Assembly (NCBI GenBank): GCA_963709645.1
Contig: CAVPXP010000022.1
Coordinates: 62,001 to 126,000, forward strand
Direction of reading: 5' to 3'
DNA length: 64,000 nt
Source: DYRB01 sp963709645
Lineage (GTDB): Bacteria > Pseudomonadota > Gammaproteobacteria > Chromatiales > Chromatiaceae
The notes below the pieces were generated by a model. That model had not been told where the DNA came from. It ran no database searches and saw only the letters and a list, made by a program, of their open reading frames with translations. Shown here in pieces: positions 28,133 through 36,471 of the stretch; position 1 is the first letter of the stretch, and every line of letters starts with the position of its first letter. The translations under genes were made by a program, and so were the position numbers.

Positions 28133-30309
28133 CCAAGGGAAGACTGTTTCTCCTGTCTTGCATAGCACTCGCTATCGCCGCGTTCTTCGCGTTCGACCTT
28201 GGGCGCTTCTTCAGCCTGGATTTTTTCAAGTCGCAGAAGGCGGTGATCGAGCTGTTCCGGGCTGAGAACCCGCTGCTGACCGCGGGGATCTATTTCGCGA
28301 TCTACGTCATCGTCACCGGGCTGTCGTTGCCGGGTGCCGCGGTCATGACTCTCGCGGGGGGCGCTATCTTCGGCCTTGGGTGGGGCACGCTGATCGTCTC
28401 CTTCGCCTCCTCCATCGGCGCCACCCTCGCCTTCCTCGCAAGCAGGTTCATCTTCCGCGCTGCCGTGCAGCGGCGTTTCGGCGAGAGCCTGAGGACGGTC
28501 AATGCAGGGGTGGAGAAGGAGGGCCCTTTCTACCTCTTTGCCCTGCGGTTGGTCCCGATCTTTCCATTCTTCGTGATTAACCTCGTCATGGGCCTCACGC
28601 CGATGCGGGCGCGGACCTTCTACTGGGTGAGTCAGCTCGGCATGCTCGCCGGCACCATCCTGTACGTGAACGCCGGAACCCAAATCACCCAGATCGAGAC
28701 GCTCTCGGGCATCCTCTCGCCGGGGCTGCTTGGCTCCTTCCTGTTGCTCGCGATCTTCCCCATCCTCGCGAAGCGGGTCGTCGGGTTCTTGAAGGCCCGT
28801 AGGGTCTACGCGCCCTGGCGGGCGATGAAGCCAGTGGCGTTCGACCGCAACCTGGTGGTGATCGGTGCCGGCTCAGCGGGGCTCGTTTCGGCTTATATCG
28901 CCGCGGCGGTGAAGGCCAAGGTAACGCTGATCGAGAAACACCTGATGGGCGGGGACTGCCTCAATACCGGCTGCGTGCCCTCCAAGGCGCTGCTGCGCTC
29001 GGCCAAGTTCGTAGCCCAGGCCAGGCGGGCAAAGGCGCTTGGCATCCGCTCGGCAAGCGTCGAGTTTGACTTCGGCGACATCATGGAGCGCGTGCAGCGC
29101 GTGGTGCGGGCCGTGGAGCCGCACGACTCGGTGGAGCGCTACGAAGGACTCGGAGTCGAGTGCATCCAGGGCGAGGCGCGCATCACCTCGCCTTGGACGG
29201 TCGAGGTGAAGACTGCCGAGGGCACCCGGAGCCTAGCAACGCGCTCCATCGTGATCGCGGCGGGCGCGCGGCCACTGGTGCCGCCGATCCCTGGGCTGGA
29301 GGAGGTCGGCTACCTGACTTCCGATACGCTCTGGAGCCTGCGCGATCTGCCTAGACGGCTGGTCGTGCTCGGCGGAGGGCCGATCGGCTCCGAGCTGGCC
29401 CAGGCATTTGCGCGTCTGGGGGCCCAGGTGACCCAGGTTGAGATGCTGCCGCGGATCATGATCCGCGAGGACCCGGAGATCTCGGAGATGGTGGCGGCGC
29501 GCTTTCGCGAGGAAGGGGTCGATGTGCGTGTCGACACCAAGGCGAAGCGGTTCCTGGTCGAGGGGGGCGAGAAGATTCTCGTTGCCGAGCATGGGGGCCG
29601 CGACCTCCTGATTCCCTTCGACGCGGTGCTGGTGGCGGTAGGCCGGGCCGCCAACACCCAGGGTTATGGTCTTGAAGCGCTCGGCATCCCTGTGACCAAA
29701 GCGCGCACCGTCGAGGTGGACGCCTACATGCAAACCCGCTACCCCAATATCTACGCCTGCGGCGACGTCGCCGGACCCTTTCAGTTCACCCACACCGCCG
29801 CGCACACAGCCTGGTATGCGACCGTCAATGCCCTCTTCGGCCGATTCAGGCGGTTTCGCGCGGATTTTTCCGTGATCCCCTGGGCGACGTTCACCGAGCC
29901 TGAGGTCGCGCGGGTGGGTCTGAACGAGACCGAGGCCAAAGAGAAGGGCGTCGCCTACGAGGTGACTACCTACGGGATCGACGACCTCGACCGCGCCATC
30001 GCCGACGAGGAGGCACAGGGTCTGGTCAAGGTCCTCACCGTGCCCGGCAGGGACCGCATCCTCGGCGCAACCATTGTCGGCGATCACGCCGGTGACCTCA
30101 TCATCGAGTACATCGCGGCGATGAAGCACGGGATCGGCCTGAACAAGATCCTCGGCACCATCCACATCTACCCGACGCTGGCGGAGGCGAACAAGTACGC
30201 CGCGGGCAACTGGAAGCGGGCGCACGCGCCGCGGAAGCTCCTGGAGTGGGTCGGGCGGTATCACGCCTGGCAGCGGGGTGGCGCCCCAGCGACACGGCGA
30301 GATGGGTGA
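28129..30309 (+). CDS. TVP38/DedA-type membrane domain fused to mercuric-reductase-like FAD oxidoreductase
   Basis: This 726-residue fusion has a TVP38/TMEM64 (SNARE-associated) membrane domain at residues 1-225, with several hydrophobic helices and TLAGGAIFGLGWG. A dihydrolipoamide/mercuric reductase-like domain follows: FAD motif VVIGAGSAGL (243-252), active disulfide GGDCLNTGCVPSK (C277 and C282), NAD loop VVLGGGPIGSELA and the dimer-interface region IHIYPTLAEANKYAAG. No N-terminal HMA domain or C-terminal Cys-Cys pair typical of MerA is seen, so mercury reduction is doubtful. Coupling to arsS through an ATGA overlap suggests an arsenic- or thiol-redox role, which is inferred. Confidence 0.88.
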   Translation: MTKGRLFLLSCIALAIAAFFAFDLGRFFSLDFFKSQKAVIELFRAENPLLTAGIYFAIYVIVTGLSLPGAAVMTLAGGAIFGLGWGTLIVSFASSIGATLAFLASRFIFRAAVQRRFGESLRTVNAGVEKEGPFYLFALRLVPIFPFFVINLVMGLTPMRARTFYWVSQLGMLAGTILYVNAGTQITQIETLSGILSPGLLGSFLLLAIFPILAKRVVGFLKARRVYAPWRAMKPVAFDRNLVVIGAGSAGLVSAYIAAAVKAKVTLIEKHLMGGDCLNTGCVPSKALLRSAKFVAQARRAKALGIRSASVEFDFGDIMERVQRVVRAVEPHDSVERYEGLGVECIQGEARITSPWTVEVKTAEGTRSLATRSIVIAAGARPLVPPIPGLEEVGYLTSDTLWSLRDLPRRLVVLGGGPIGSELAQAFARLGAQVTQVEMLPRIMIREDPEISEMVAARFREEGVDVRVDTKAKRFLVEGGEKILVAEHGGRDLLIPFDAVLVAVGRAANTQGYGLEALGIPVTKARTVEVDAYMQTRYPNIYACGDVAGPFQFTHTAAHTAWYATVNALFGRFRRFRADFSVIPWATFTEPEVARVGLNETEAKEKGVAYEVTTYGIDDLDRAIADEEAQGLVKVLTVPGRDRILGATIVGDHAGDLIIEYIAAMKHGIGLNKILGTIHIYPTLAEANKYAAGNWKRAHAPRKLLEWVGRYHAWQRGGAPATRRDG

Positions 30310-30588
30310 GCGCGTAGATGCCCCGTCAGTCGAGCCGCCGGACAGCCCTGTGGGTGTCCCTGGTGAACAGCAATCCTCCCCGGCATCGACGTCGTGGGGC
30401 TTGCGATCGGTGAGGACCGGCAACGCGGGAAGGGGTGCCGGTTGTGCGCTGGCGCGGCTATCCGGATTGGGTGGAATGCCTTGGCGGCGCCGTGAGCACC
30501 TGATCAGGCGCGTGCCCTACGGACCCGTTGAAGCCGCCTAAACTAGGCTGTGGATTCCGAGCAGGCCAAACGGGCCAAGAAGGGCGCG
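30310..30588. other. intergenic stretch without recognisable gene
   Basis: About 280 bp lie between the flavoprotein fusion and the lysozyme-like gene. No conserved frame, RNA or clear terminator is visible. A GTG at 30550 in frame with the lysozyme gene is an alternative, less likely, start. Confidence 0.4.
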
Positions 30589-32100
30589 ATGAAAATCTCA
30601 CAAAACTGTCTGGATCTCGTCAAGAAATGGGAGGGGTTCAGGCGCGAGGCCTATCTGGACCCCGTGGGAATACCGACCATCGGGTACGGAACCATCCGAT
30701 ACCCTGAAGGGCGACCCGTCCACCTGGGCGATATCATTACCGAGCAGCAGGCTGAAGGTTTCTTGCTCGACGAGTGCGAGGACTTTGCCGAGCAGCTTTC
30801 CGCAATGATCGAGGTCCCGCTCAATCAGAATCAGATCGATGCCTTGGTCTCGTTTACCTATAACGTTGGCCCCGGCGCCTTCAAGAACAGCACGCTGCGC
30901 AGGAAGCTGAACGGCGGCGATATCAACCAAGCGGCGGCAGAGTTCGCTAAGTGGAACAAGGGCACGATCGATGGCGTGAAGCAGGTTCTTCCGGGGCTCG
31001 TGAGCCGACGAGCGGAGGAAGCTACCCTGTTCAAGAAGACGACCAGGCTGGGGAAGCCGATCGCCCCCCCCGAGTCCAGGCAGGAGGCCGTCGACGCGCT
31101 AAAGGCCTTCCGGAGCGAGGGCGCGAACCTGATCGTCGCCTACGAGGGTTCACGGGTGGTGGAGATCCACCGGCTGGAGACGTCGTTGAAGGAGGATTTC
31201 ATCGATTTGCTTCAGCTTTATCCGCGCGCCCGAACCCTCGAAGTGGCCGGCCCCGGCGAAGCGCTCCCTGACCAAGCCGTAACGGTCTTCTCCGGACGAG
31301 CACAAACTCCGCCCAAGGTTGAACTGCCGCCGGTCTTGAACAGACCGCTCCTGATTCGCGGCATGAGCGACGAGGATGAACCGGGCGACGACATCAAGGA
31401 GCTTCAGGCACGGCTGAAAGACCTGGGCTACTACCACGAGAAGATCGATGGGGTCTTTGGTCGCAAGACAGACAAAGCGGCCATGGATTTTCAGTCGCTC
31501 GCGTTCGGCGCCTGGGAGGCGGACGGGAAGGTCGGCCCCCGGACCTGGGCGAAGCTCTGGGGTGAAAGATCGATCGAGCGCTCCGAGAAGGCCCCGGTCG
31601 CCGGCAAGTCCTATCTGCAGTTGACCAAGACAAACGGGAGGGACCGCTACGGCGTTTTCGTCTTACTGATGGAATACGTCAAGGCCGGCATCGTCGAGGA
31701 CAGCATCGAGGTTTGTTCCGGGCAGCCTCGCCACCAGGAGTTCCGATCCGGCCGCAAGAGCAAAGCCCTGTCAAAGGAGCCGCTGCCGGAGGGCCGGTGG
31801 GGGCTCGGCGAGACAATCCTGTGGGCACACGGCGAAGACGTCTACCACCGCACCGTATTCGCCGATGGCGAGGGACCTGTGAAGATCCGATTGACCTACG
31901 AGGCGCCGCAGAGAACCGAGCGCACGGCGATCCTGATCCACCTGGACTGGAACCGCGGCAAGGGGGCGCCGGGGACCTTGGGATGCATCGGCGTTTACGA
32001 CGTGGCGGATTTCAGGAGGCTCGTTGGCTGGGTGCGGGAAAGCAACCCGCGCAAACTCTATGTCGATTGGGGCCTGGGAACATGCCCCAGTCCGAGCTAA
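30589..32100 (+). CDS. GH24 lysozyme / peptidoglycan-binding / L,D-transpeptidase-like multidomain protein
   Basis: The 503-residue protein starts at ATG 30589 (MKISQNCLDLVKKWEGFR) with an AAGG site. The GH24 domain has E15, D24 and T30, the same 9- and 6-residue spacing as the T4 lysozyme E-D-T triad, and VSFTYNVGPGAF. A peptidoglycan-binding repeat follows (about residues 270-335: ELQARLKDLGYY, IDGVFGRKT). The C-terminal domain ends with ILIHLDWN and GTLGCIGVYD (H451, C466), resembling the His/Cys site of YkuD-like L,D-transpeptidases or related lysins. No signal peptide is present, so it resembles a phage endolysin or a secreted effector. The stop TAA lies in the target duplication of MITE copy 2. 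Confidence 0.8.
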   Translation: MKISQNCLDLVKKWEGFRREAYLDPVGIPTIGYGTIRYPEGRPVHLGDIITEQQAEGFLLDECEDFAEQLSAMIEVPLNQNQIDALVSFTYNVGPGAFKNSTLRRKLNGGDINQAAAEFAKWNKGTIDGVKQVLPGLVSRRAEEATLFKKTTRLGKPIAPPESRQEAVDALKAFRSEGANLIVAYEGSRVVEIHRLETSLKEDFIDLLQLYPRARTLEVAGPGEALPDQAVTVFSGRAQTPPKVELPPVLNRPLLIRGMSDEDEPGDDIKELQARLKDLGYYHEKIDGVFGRKTDKAAMDFQSLAFGAWEADGKVGPRTWAKLWGERSIERSEKAPVAGKSYLQLTKTNGRDRYGVFVLLMEYVKAGIVEDSIEVCSGQPRHQEFRSGRKSKALSKEPLPEGRWGLGETILWAHGEDVYHRTVFADGEGPVKIRLTYEAPQRTERTAILIHLDWNRGKGAPGTLGCIGVYDVADFRRLVGWVRESNPRKLYVDWGLGTCPSPS

Positions 32101-32260
32101 GGCGATTTCTGTCAAATCATGTACCAGCTAGCTTGTCTTTGCGCCCGCCTTCTTTGTCGCGCCAGCAGTCACATAGCCCAGCTATGCTCCTGCCGGTGCT
32201 CCTTGAAGGCGGACGTAAATCCGGCGCCATCTGGTACATGATTCTCCGGCAATCGCCTAA
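32098..32260. repeat. MITE-like palindromic repeat, copy 2 (157 bp plus TAA duplications)
   Basis: The element (32101-32257) has the same 157-bp length as copy 1 and is about 85-90% identical by eye. The first 29 bases are identical, as is the central CATAGCCCAGCTATGCTCCT. Its ends are GGCGATT...AATCATGTACCAG against an inverse ending AATCGCC. TAA flanks both sides; the left TAA is the stop codon of the lysozyme-like gene, so insertion at the stop left the protein intact. TTA/TAA duplications fit a TNA target. Confidence 0.82.
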
Positions 32261-32571
32261 AGGGACGTGTCGAACGTAAGCGAAGGTCCCGCGGTTCGGG
32301 TTCCACTGCCAGCTCGCCGCGCCACTGGGAGTCAGAAGTGGCCGTACCCAGTGTTGCTTTTCGGTCCGGGATGCGGCGGGCGCGGACTGCGAAGTCTGCG
32401 ACTCGGCCCCGTTCCGATCCCGCCAGAAGCCGTTCCTTGAGACGGGAGGAGACTGCGGGCGGCACCCTGCTGAACGCTTGCTCTGACTCCGGTATGGGCA
32501 GGGGGCCATCTGCGGCAGGCCCGCGGCATTTGTCGGTCATCTTCGCTGCGGGGAGGGCTCTCGCCGTTTGC
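32261..32571. other. 311-bp stretch without recognisable gene
   Basis: No start-to-stop frame here resembles a known protein on either strand. The stretch sits directly against MITE copy 2 and upstream of the convergently placed CPXCG gene's 3' end. It could be another repetitive element, but only one copy is seen in this window. Confidence 0.4.
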
Positions 32572-32573
32572 GG

Positions 32574-32774
32574 CTAGGCGTTCTCGCGGACGGCGGTCAG
32601 GGAGACAAGCTCACCGGTCAGGGGGTCGCACTCCGCGCTCACCAGGATCGGGCAACAGCAAACCTGACAGTCTTCGACTTGGTCCTGGCTCCCCGCGGAG
32701 CAGTCCACCGTCAGCTCCGTCAGACTGCCGCACCAAGGGCAGCTCAGAACGTAGTCGTGCAGTAGATTGGACAT
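32574..32774 (-). CDS. CPXCG-motif cysteine-rich protein
   Basis: This 66-residue protein starts MSNLLHDYVLSCPWCGSLTE and contains a second cysteine cluster, DCQVCCCPILVS. Spacing and the sequence around EDCQVCC match the CPXCG cysteine-rich family, small proteins predicted to bind one zinc ion through CPxCG and CxxC knuckles. Function is unknown. An alternative start two codons upstream (32780) is possible. It is isolated between repeats. Confidence 0.82.
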   Translation of the reverse strand: MSNLLHDYVLSCPWCGSLTELTVDCSAGSQDQVEDCQVCCCPILVSAECDPLTGELVSLTAVRENA

Positions 32775-32824
32775 CACCAATACGTTTACGAAATCCCGGT
32801 AACCCCGGCAGGGAATGCTGAAAC

Positions 32825-32993
32825 CTAGGAGCCTGTCGGACTTAGGGGGATCGTAGCGAGGGAGTGGGAGAGTGAGACCATTTTGTTCCGGCTTTGAGGC
32901 GCATAGCGGGCTCTATGTAACGAAAAGCGGGGGCAAAATGGGCCGCTCTCCCGCTTCCGCAGTAGATTCATCCTGAGTCCGACAGGCTCCTAG
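32825..32993. repeat. MITE-like palindromic element with CTAG duplications (161 bp)
   Basis: The element (32829-32989) begins GAGCCTGTCGGACTTA, and its right end is the inverse of GAGCCTGTCGGACTCA, so 15 of the 16 terminal bases match. It is flanked by CTAG on both sides (32825-32828 and 32990-32993). Internal arms CCATTTTG/CAAAATGG and a central palindrome around CATAGCGGGCTCTATG make the whole element foldable. The CTAG target fits the IS5-group preference, suggesting a non-autonomous derivative. It is unrelated in sequence to the 157-bp family. Confidence 0.8.
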
Positions 32994-33206
32994 ACGCCTG
33001 TCCGTCAATGCTGGATGGCGTTTCCGCACGGATTCCCCGGCGAGATTGAGCGGGCGGGGCAGGTGGACAAGCCGGTCGAGGATGGCGTCGGCCAGGGGCG
33101 GATCGCTCAAGGTATCGTGCCGGTGCGCCATTGGCAACTGACTGGTCACCAGGGTAGCGCGACTTTTCTAAGGTCCTTCGAGGATCTCCAGCAAGTCGCG
33201 GCGACG
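32994..33206 (-). pseudogene. IS21-family IstB ATPase, C-terminal remnant
   Basis: Read leftward, the translation RRDLLEILEGP, an in-frame stop, then RATLVTSQLPMAHRHDTLSD, PLADAILDRLVH and LAGESVRKRHPALT is the C-terminal part of the IS21 helper protein IstB. There is no istA and no N-terminal P-loop region. The internal TAG and the truncation show it is dead. Its 3' end is interrupted by the CTAG-flanked palindromic element, so IS21 arrived first and decayed. Confidence 0.75.
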
Positions 33207-33312
33207 TCACAGCGGCCGAGGTTTGGCGATGGGCGGTGCTCGGGGGTGACGTTTGCGGTTGGATCCACGACCACCTCAACATCTAGCCATACAGTCCGTG
33301 TGTGGTTTATTT

Positions 33313-33358
33313 ATTAGCATATTCTGAGTATCTGATGAATATGATAAGCTAATGTTAT
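33313..33358 (+). promoter_or_regulatory. candidate CbbR autoregulatory region upstream of cbbR
   Basis: In an AT-rich patch 130-180 bp before cbbR, ATTAGCATATTC (33313-33324) is partly inverted by GAATATG (33337-33343) and GCTAAT (33348-33353). TTA-N8-TGA (33314-33327) and TAA-N7-TTA (33345-33357) fit the CbbR core TNA-N7/8-TNA; the latter is also a symmetric ATAA-N7-TTAT LysR-type site. Binding is inferred. Confidence 0.5.
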
Positions 33359-33488
33359 GCCTACGAAGCTCCCTGCGCTCCCGCCGGTGGACCGAAAAGT
33401 AGGGTTCGGAGCGGGGCCCGGCTTGCTTGCCGGAGCGGATACCAGGCCCCTGAGCCTTTCTGCGCCGGGCCACTGAGGGTCACAGACG

Positions 33489-34427
33489 ATGCATGTCACG
33501 CTGCGCCAGCTACGGGTCTTCGAGGCCGTTGCCCGGCACTTGAGCTACACCAAGGCAAGCCGGGAGCTGCACCTGAGTCAGCCTGCGGTTTCGATGCAGA
33601 TCCGTCAGCTTGAGGAGGATATCGGGATTGCACTGTTCGATAAGCTCGGCAGAAAGGTCAACCTGACGGAGGCCGGACGCGAGCTTTACGAGTACAGCCG
33701 CAGCATTAGCCGCTCTCTGCAGGAGATGGAAGAAGTAATCGAATCGCTCAAGGGGGTCAGTCGCGGGCGCCTGAGTATCGCCGTGGCGAGCACGGTCAAT
33801 TACTTCGCCCCGCGCCTGTTGGCCGTCTTCCATCAACGTTTCCCAGGGATCAACCTGAAGCTCGACGTGACCAATCGCGAGTCGCTGGTTCACGCCCTGG
33901 AGGCCAACAGCGTAGACATGGTCCTCATGGGCCTGCCGCCGGAAGAAGTCGACGTCGAGTCCGAGGCCTTCATGGAGAATCCCTTGGTGGTTATCGCGCC
34001 GCCGGGCCACCCCCTGGCTGGAGAGCGGTGCATTCCGCTCGCCCGTCTGGCCAGCGAGGTCTTTGTGATGCGAGAGCCGGGGTCGGGGACTCGCCTGGCC
34101 ATGGAGCGTTACTTCTCCGAGCACGGGATCTCGCCGCGCCACGGGATGCAGATGACCCGCAACGAGGCCATCAAGCAGTCGGTGCGTGCCGGACTGGGGC
34201 TGAGCGTGGTCTCCCTGCACACAATCGAACTGGAACTGGAGACCAGGCGCCTGGTCATTCTCGATGTGGAGGGTTTCCCCATCCAGCGCGAGTGGCACCT
34301 GGTCTATCGCCGTGGCAAGCGCCTGTCGCCGCCGGCTCGGGTCTTTCGCGACTTTGTGGTGGCGGAGGCGCGCAGCCTGGCTGGGCCCGTACAGGTCTCG
34401 CCCCAGAGCCCTGCGGCGGCGGTTTGA
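33489..34427 (+). CDS. cbbR: CbbR, LysR-type regulator of the Calvin cycle operon
   Basis: This 312-residue LysR-family protein begins HVTLRQLRVFEAVARHLSYT and contains LHLSQPAVSMQIRQLEEDIG, the helix-turn-helix sequence characteristic of CbbR. The C-terminal effector-binding domain (about residues 90-300) includes SVDMVLMGLPPEE and FVMREPGSGTRLAMERYF. CbbR activates cbb operons in response to metabolites such as PEP, RuBP or NADPH in other bacteria. It is transcribed away from cbbL but lies about 9.6 kb from it, separated by accessory genes and mobile debris. Two CbbR-type boxes precede it. Confidence 0.88.
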   Translation: MHVTLRQLRVFEAVARHLSYTKASRELHLSQPAVSMQIRQLEEDIGIALFDKLGRKVNLTEAGRELYEYSRSISRSLQEMEEVIESLKGVSRGRLSIAVASTVNYFAPRLLAVFHQRFPGINLKLDVTNRESLVHALEANSVDMVLMGLPPEEVDVESEAFMENPLVVIAPPGHPLAGERCIPLARLASEVFVMREPGSGTRLAMERYFSEHGISPRHGMQMTRNEAIKQSVRAGLGLSVVSLHTIELELETRRLVILDVEGFPIQREWHLVYRRGKRLSPPARVFRDFVVAEARSLAGPVQVSPQSPAAAV

Positions 34428-34530
34428 CCCCGAGTCATCGAGAGCATGCAAACGCCTAGCACACCCAAACCTCCGAACGATCGGCTAGACTACTGCGCTC
34501 GCTCGCATCTCCGTCAACCCCGAGTCCCCC

Positions 34531-36471
34531 ATGCCTGATCGCCCCGACATGGACCCGCGCGCCCAGGCCCTGCGCTTCCCGCTCCTGTCTGCGATCCAGG
34601 TCCCTGCCGACCTGCGGGTCCTGCCAGCTGCCGATCTGCCTGCCCTCGCCCATGAGCTCCGCGCTTTCCTGGTGGACACGGTCTCGCACACCGGGGGTCA
34701 CCTTGCCGCCGGGCTGGGGGTGGTAGAGTTGACGATTGCCCTGCATTACGTGTTCAACACCCCTTCGGACCGCCTAGTGTGGGACGTTGGGCATCAGGCC
34801 TATCCTCACAAGATCCTCACCGGGCGGCGGCAACGGATGCTGAGCCTGCGGCAGCAGGGCGGTCTCTCGGGCTTCCCGAAGCGTAGCGAGAGCCCCTACG
34901 ACACCTTCGGTGTGGGTCACTCCAGCACTTCGATCAGCGCAGCGATGGGCATGGCCGCCGCCGCCCGCCTCAAGGGGGAGCACCGGCACGCGGTGGCGGT
35001 GATCGGCGACGGGGCGCTCAGCGCCGGTATGGCCTTCGAGGCGCTCAATCACTCCGGCGCAACCGATCTGGACCTGATGGTCATCCTGAATGACAACGAG
35101 ATGTCCATCTCCCCTCCGGTGGGGGCCATCGCCAGCCACCTGGCACAGGTCCTCTCCGGCAAGCTCTACACCCGGGTGCGCGAGGGCAGCAAGTCGGCCC
35201 TGCGCGGCCTACCCCAGATCCGCGAGCTGGTGGGGCGCTGGGAGGAGCACATGAAGGGCATGGTCATGCCCGGGACCCTGTTCGAGGAGCTTGGGTACAA
35301 CTACATCGGTCCCATCGACGGGCACGACATACCCGCTTTGACAGCGACCCTGGGCAACATGAAGACCATGCCTGGGCCCCGGCTGCTGCATGTGGTAACC
35401 CGAAAGGGGATGGGCTACGAGCCGGCGGAGGCACAGCCGGTGACCTACCATGGGGTTTCGCCCTTCGAACGTACCACAGGCGCCATGCGCAAAAAGCCAG
35501 GCCGCTTGACCTACACACAGGTCTTCGGCGACTGGCTCTGCGACGCGGCTGCGGAGGACGAGCGGCTGGTGGGTATTACCCCTGCCATGTGCGAGGGGTC
35601 CGGTCTGACGGCCTTTGCCAAACGCTTCCCCCAGCGCTACTTCGATGTGGGCATTGCCGAACAGCACGCACTAACCCTCGCCGCCGGTCTGGCCTGCGAG
35701 GGGATGAAGCCAGTGGTGGCCATCTACTCGACCTTTTTGCAGCGGGCCTACGACCAGCTCATTCACGACATCTGCCTGCAAGGTCTGGACGTGACCCTCG
35801 CGGTGGACCGCGCGGGCCTGGTTGGCCCGGATGGTGCGACCCACGCTGGGGCCTTCGACCTCAGCTACGCGCGCAGCCTGCCTAATCTAGCCATCATGGC
35901 CCCGGCGGACGAGGCGGAGTGCCGTCTGATGCTGCAGACGGCCTATTTGCACCCAGGCCCGGCGATGGTCCGTTACCCGCGTGGCTCCGGACCCGGGGTA
36001 GAGGTGCAACCAGGACTGGGTAACCTGGCCTTGGGCCGGGGGGAGCGCCGCCGCAACGGGCGGGGCGTGGCCCTGCTTGCCTTCGGCAGCATGGTTGCAT
36101 GCTGCACGGCAGTCGCCGAGAGCCTGGATGCGACCCTCGTCAACATGCGTTTCGTCAAACCCCTCGATCTGGACCTGATCTTAGACCTGGCCCGCCACCA
36201 CGACCTGCTGGTTACAGTCGAAGAGAACGCAGTGGCAGGCGGGGCTGGCTCCGCTGTGGCCGAGGCCCTGAGCGGCGCTGGCCTAGCCGCCCGTTTCGTC
36301 CATCTGGGCCTGCCGGACCGTTACATCGACCATGCGGCCCACGAGGAACAGCTAGCAGCCTGCGGGCTCGACGCCGCCGGGATCGAGGCGGCCGTCCGGG
36401 CGGCCCTTGTCGGGCCAAGCACCCACAGTCCAACCGAATCCACGGCGGTGCCGGGAGTCTCTCCGGAATGA
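34531..36471 (+). CDS. dxs: 1-deoxy-D-xylulose-5-phosphate synthase
   Basis: This 646-residue thiamine-diphosphate enzyme of the MEP isoprenoid pathway condenses pyruvate with glyceraldehyde 3-phosphate. Visible blocks are DTVSHTGGHLAAGLGVVELT, WDVGHQAYPHKILTGR, the TPP motif GDGALSAGMAFEALNHSG..NDNEMSIS, the transketolase core FDVGIAEQHALTLAAGLA and the C-terminal VTVEENAVAGGAGS. Supply of isoprenoids for carotenoid and bacteriochlorophyll tails would fit a phototroph. It overlaps the following DUF945 gene by 4 bp (ATGA). No strong ribosome-binding site precedes 34531; a second ATG at 34549 is possible. Confidence 0.95.
   Translation: MPDRPDMDPRAQALRFPLLSAIQVPADLRVLPAADLPALAHELRAFLVDTVSHTGGHLAAGLGVVELTIALHYVFNTPSDRLVWDVGHQAYPHKILTGRRQRMLSLRQQGGLSGFPKRSESPYDTFGVGHSSTSISAAMGMAAAARLKGEHRHAVAVIGDGALSAGMAFEALNHSGATDLDLMVILNDNEMSISPPVGAIASHLAQVLSGKLYTRVREGSKSALRGLPQIRELVGRWEEHMKGMVMPGTLFEELGYNYIGPIDGHDIPALTATLGNMKTMPGPRLLHVVTRKGMGYEPAEAQPVTYHGVSPFERTTGAMRKKPGRLTYTQVFGDWLCDAAAEDERLVGITPAMCEGSGLTAFAKRFPQRYFDVGIAEQHALTLAAGLACEGMKPVVAIYSTFLQRAYDQLIHDICLQGLDVTLAVDRAGLVGPDGATHAGAFDLSYARSLPNLAIMAPADEAECRLMLQTAYLHPGPAMVRYPRGSGPGVEVQPGLGNLALGRGERRRNGRGVALLAFGSMVACCTAVAESLDATLVNMRFVKPLDLDLILDLARHHDLLVTVEENAVAGGAGSAVAEALSGAGLAARFVHLGLPDRYIDHAAHEEQLAACGLDAAGIEAAVRAALVGPSTHSPTESTAVPGVSPE

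Noticed and set aside
28129..30309. Annotation as mercuric reductase
   Set aside because: The HMA domain, the C-terminal vicinal cysteines and any mer gene nearby are missing; only the flavin disulfide core is shared.
30589..32100. Prophage at the lysozyme-like gene
   Set aside because: No holin, terminase, capsid, integrase or tail genes are present within the window.
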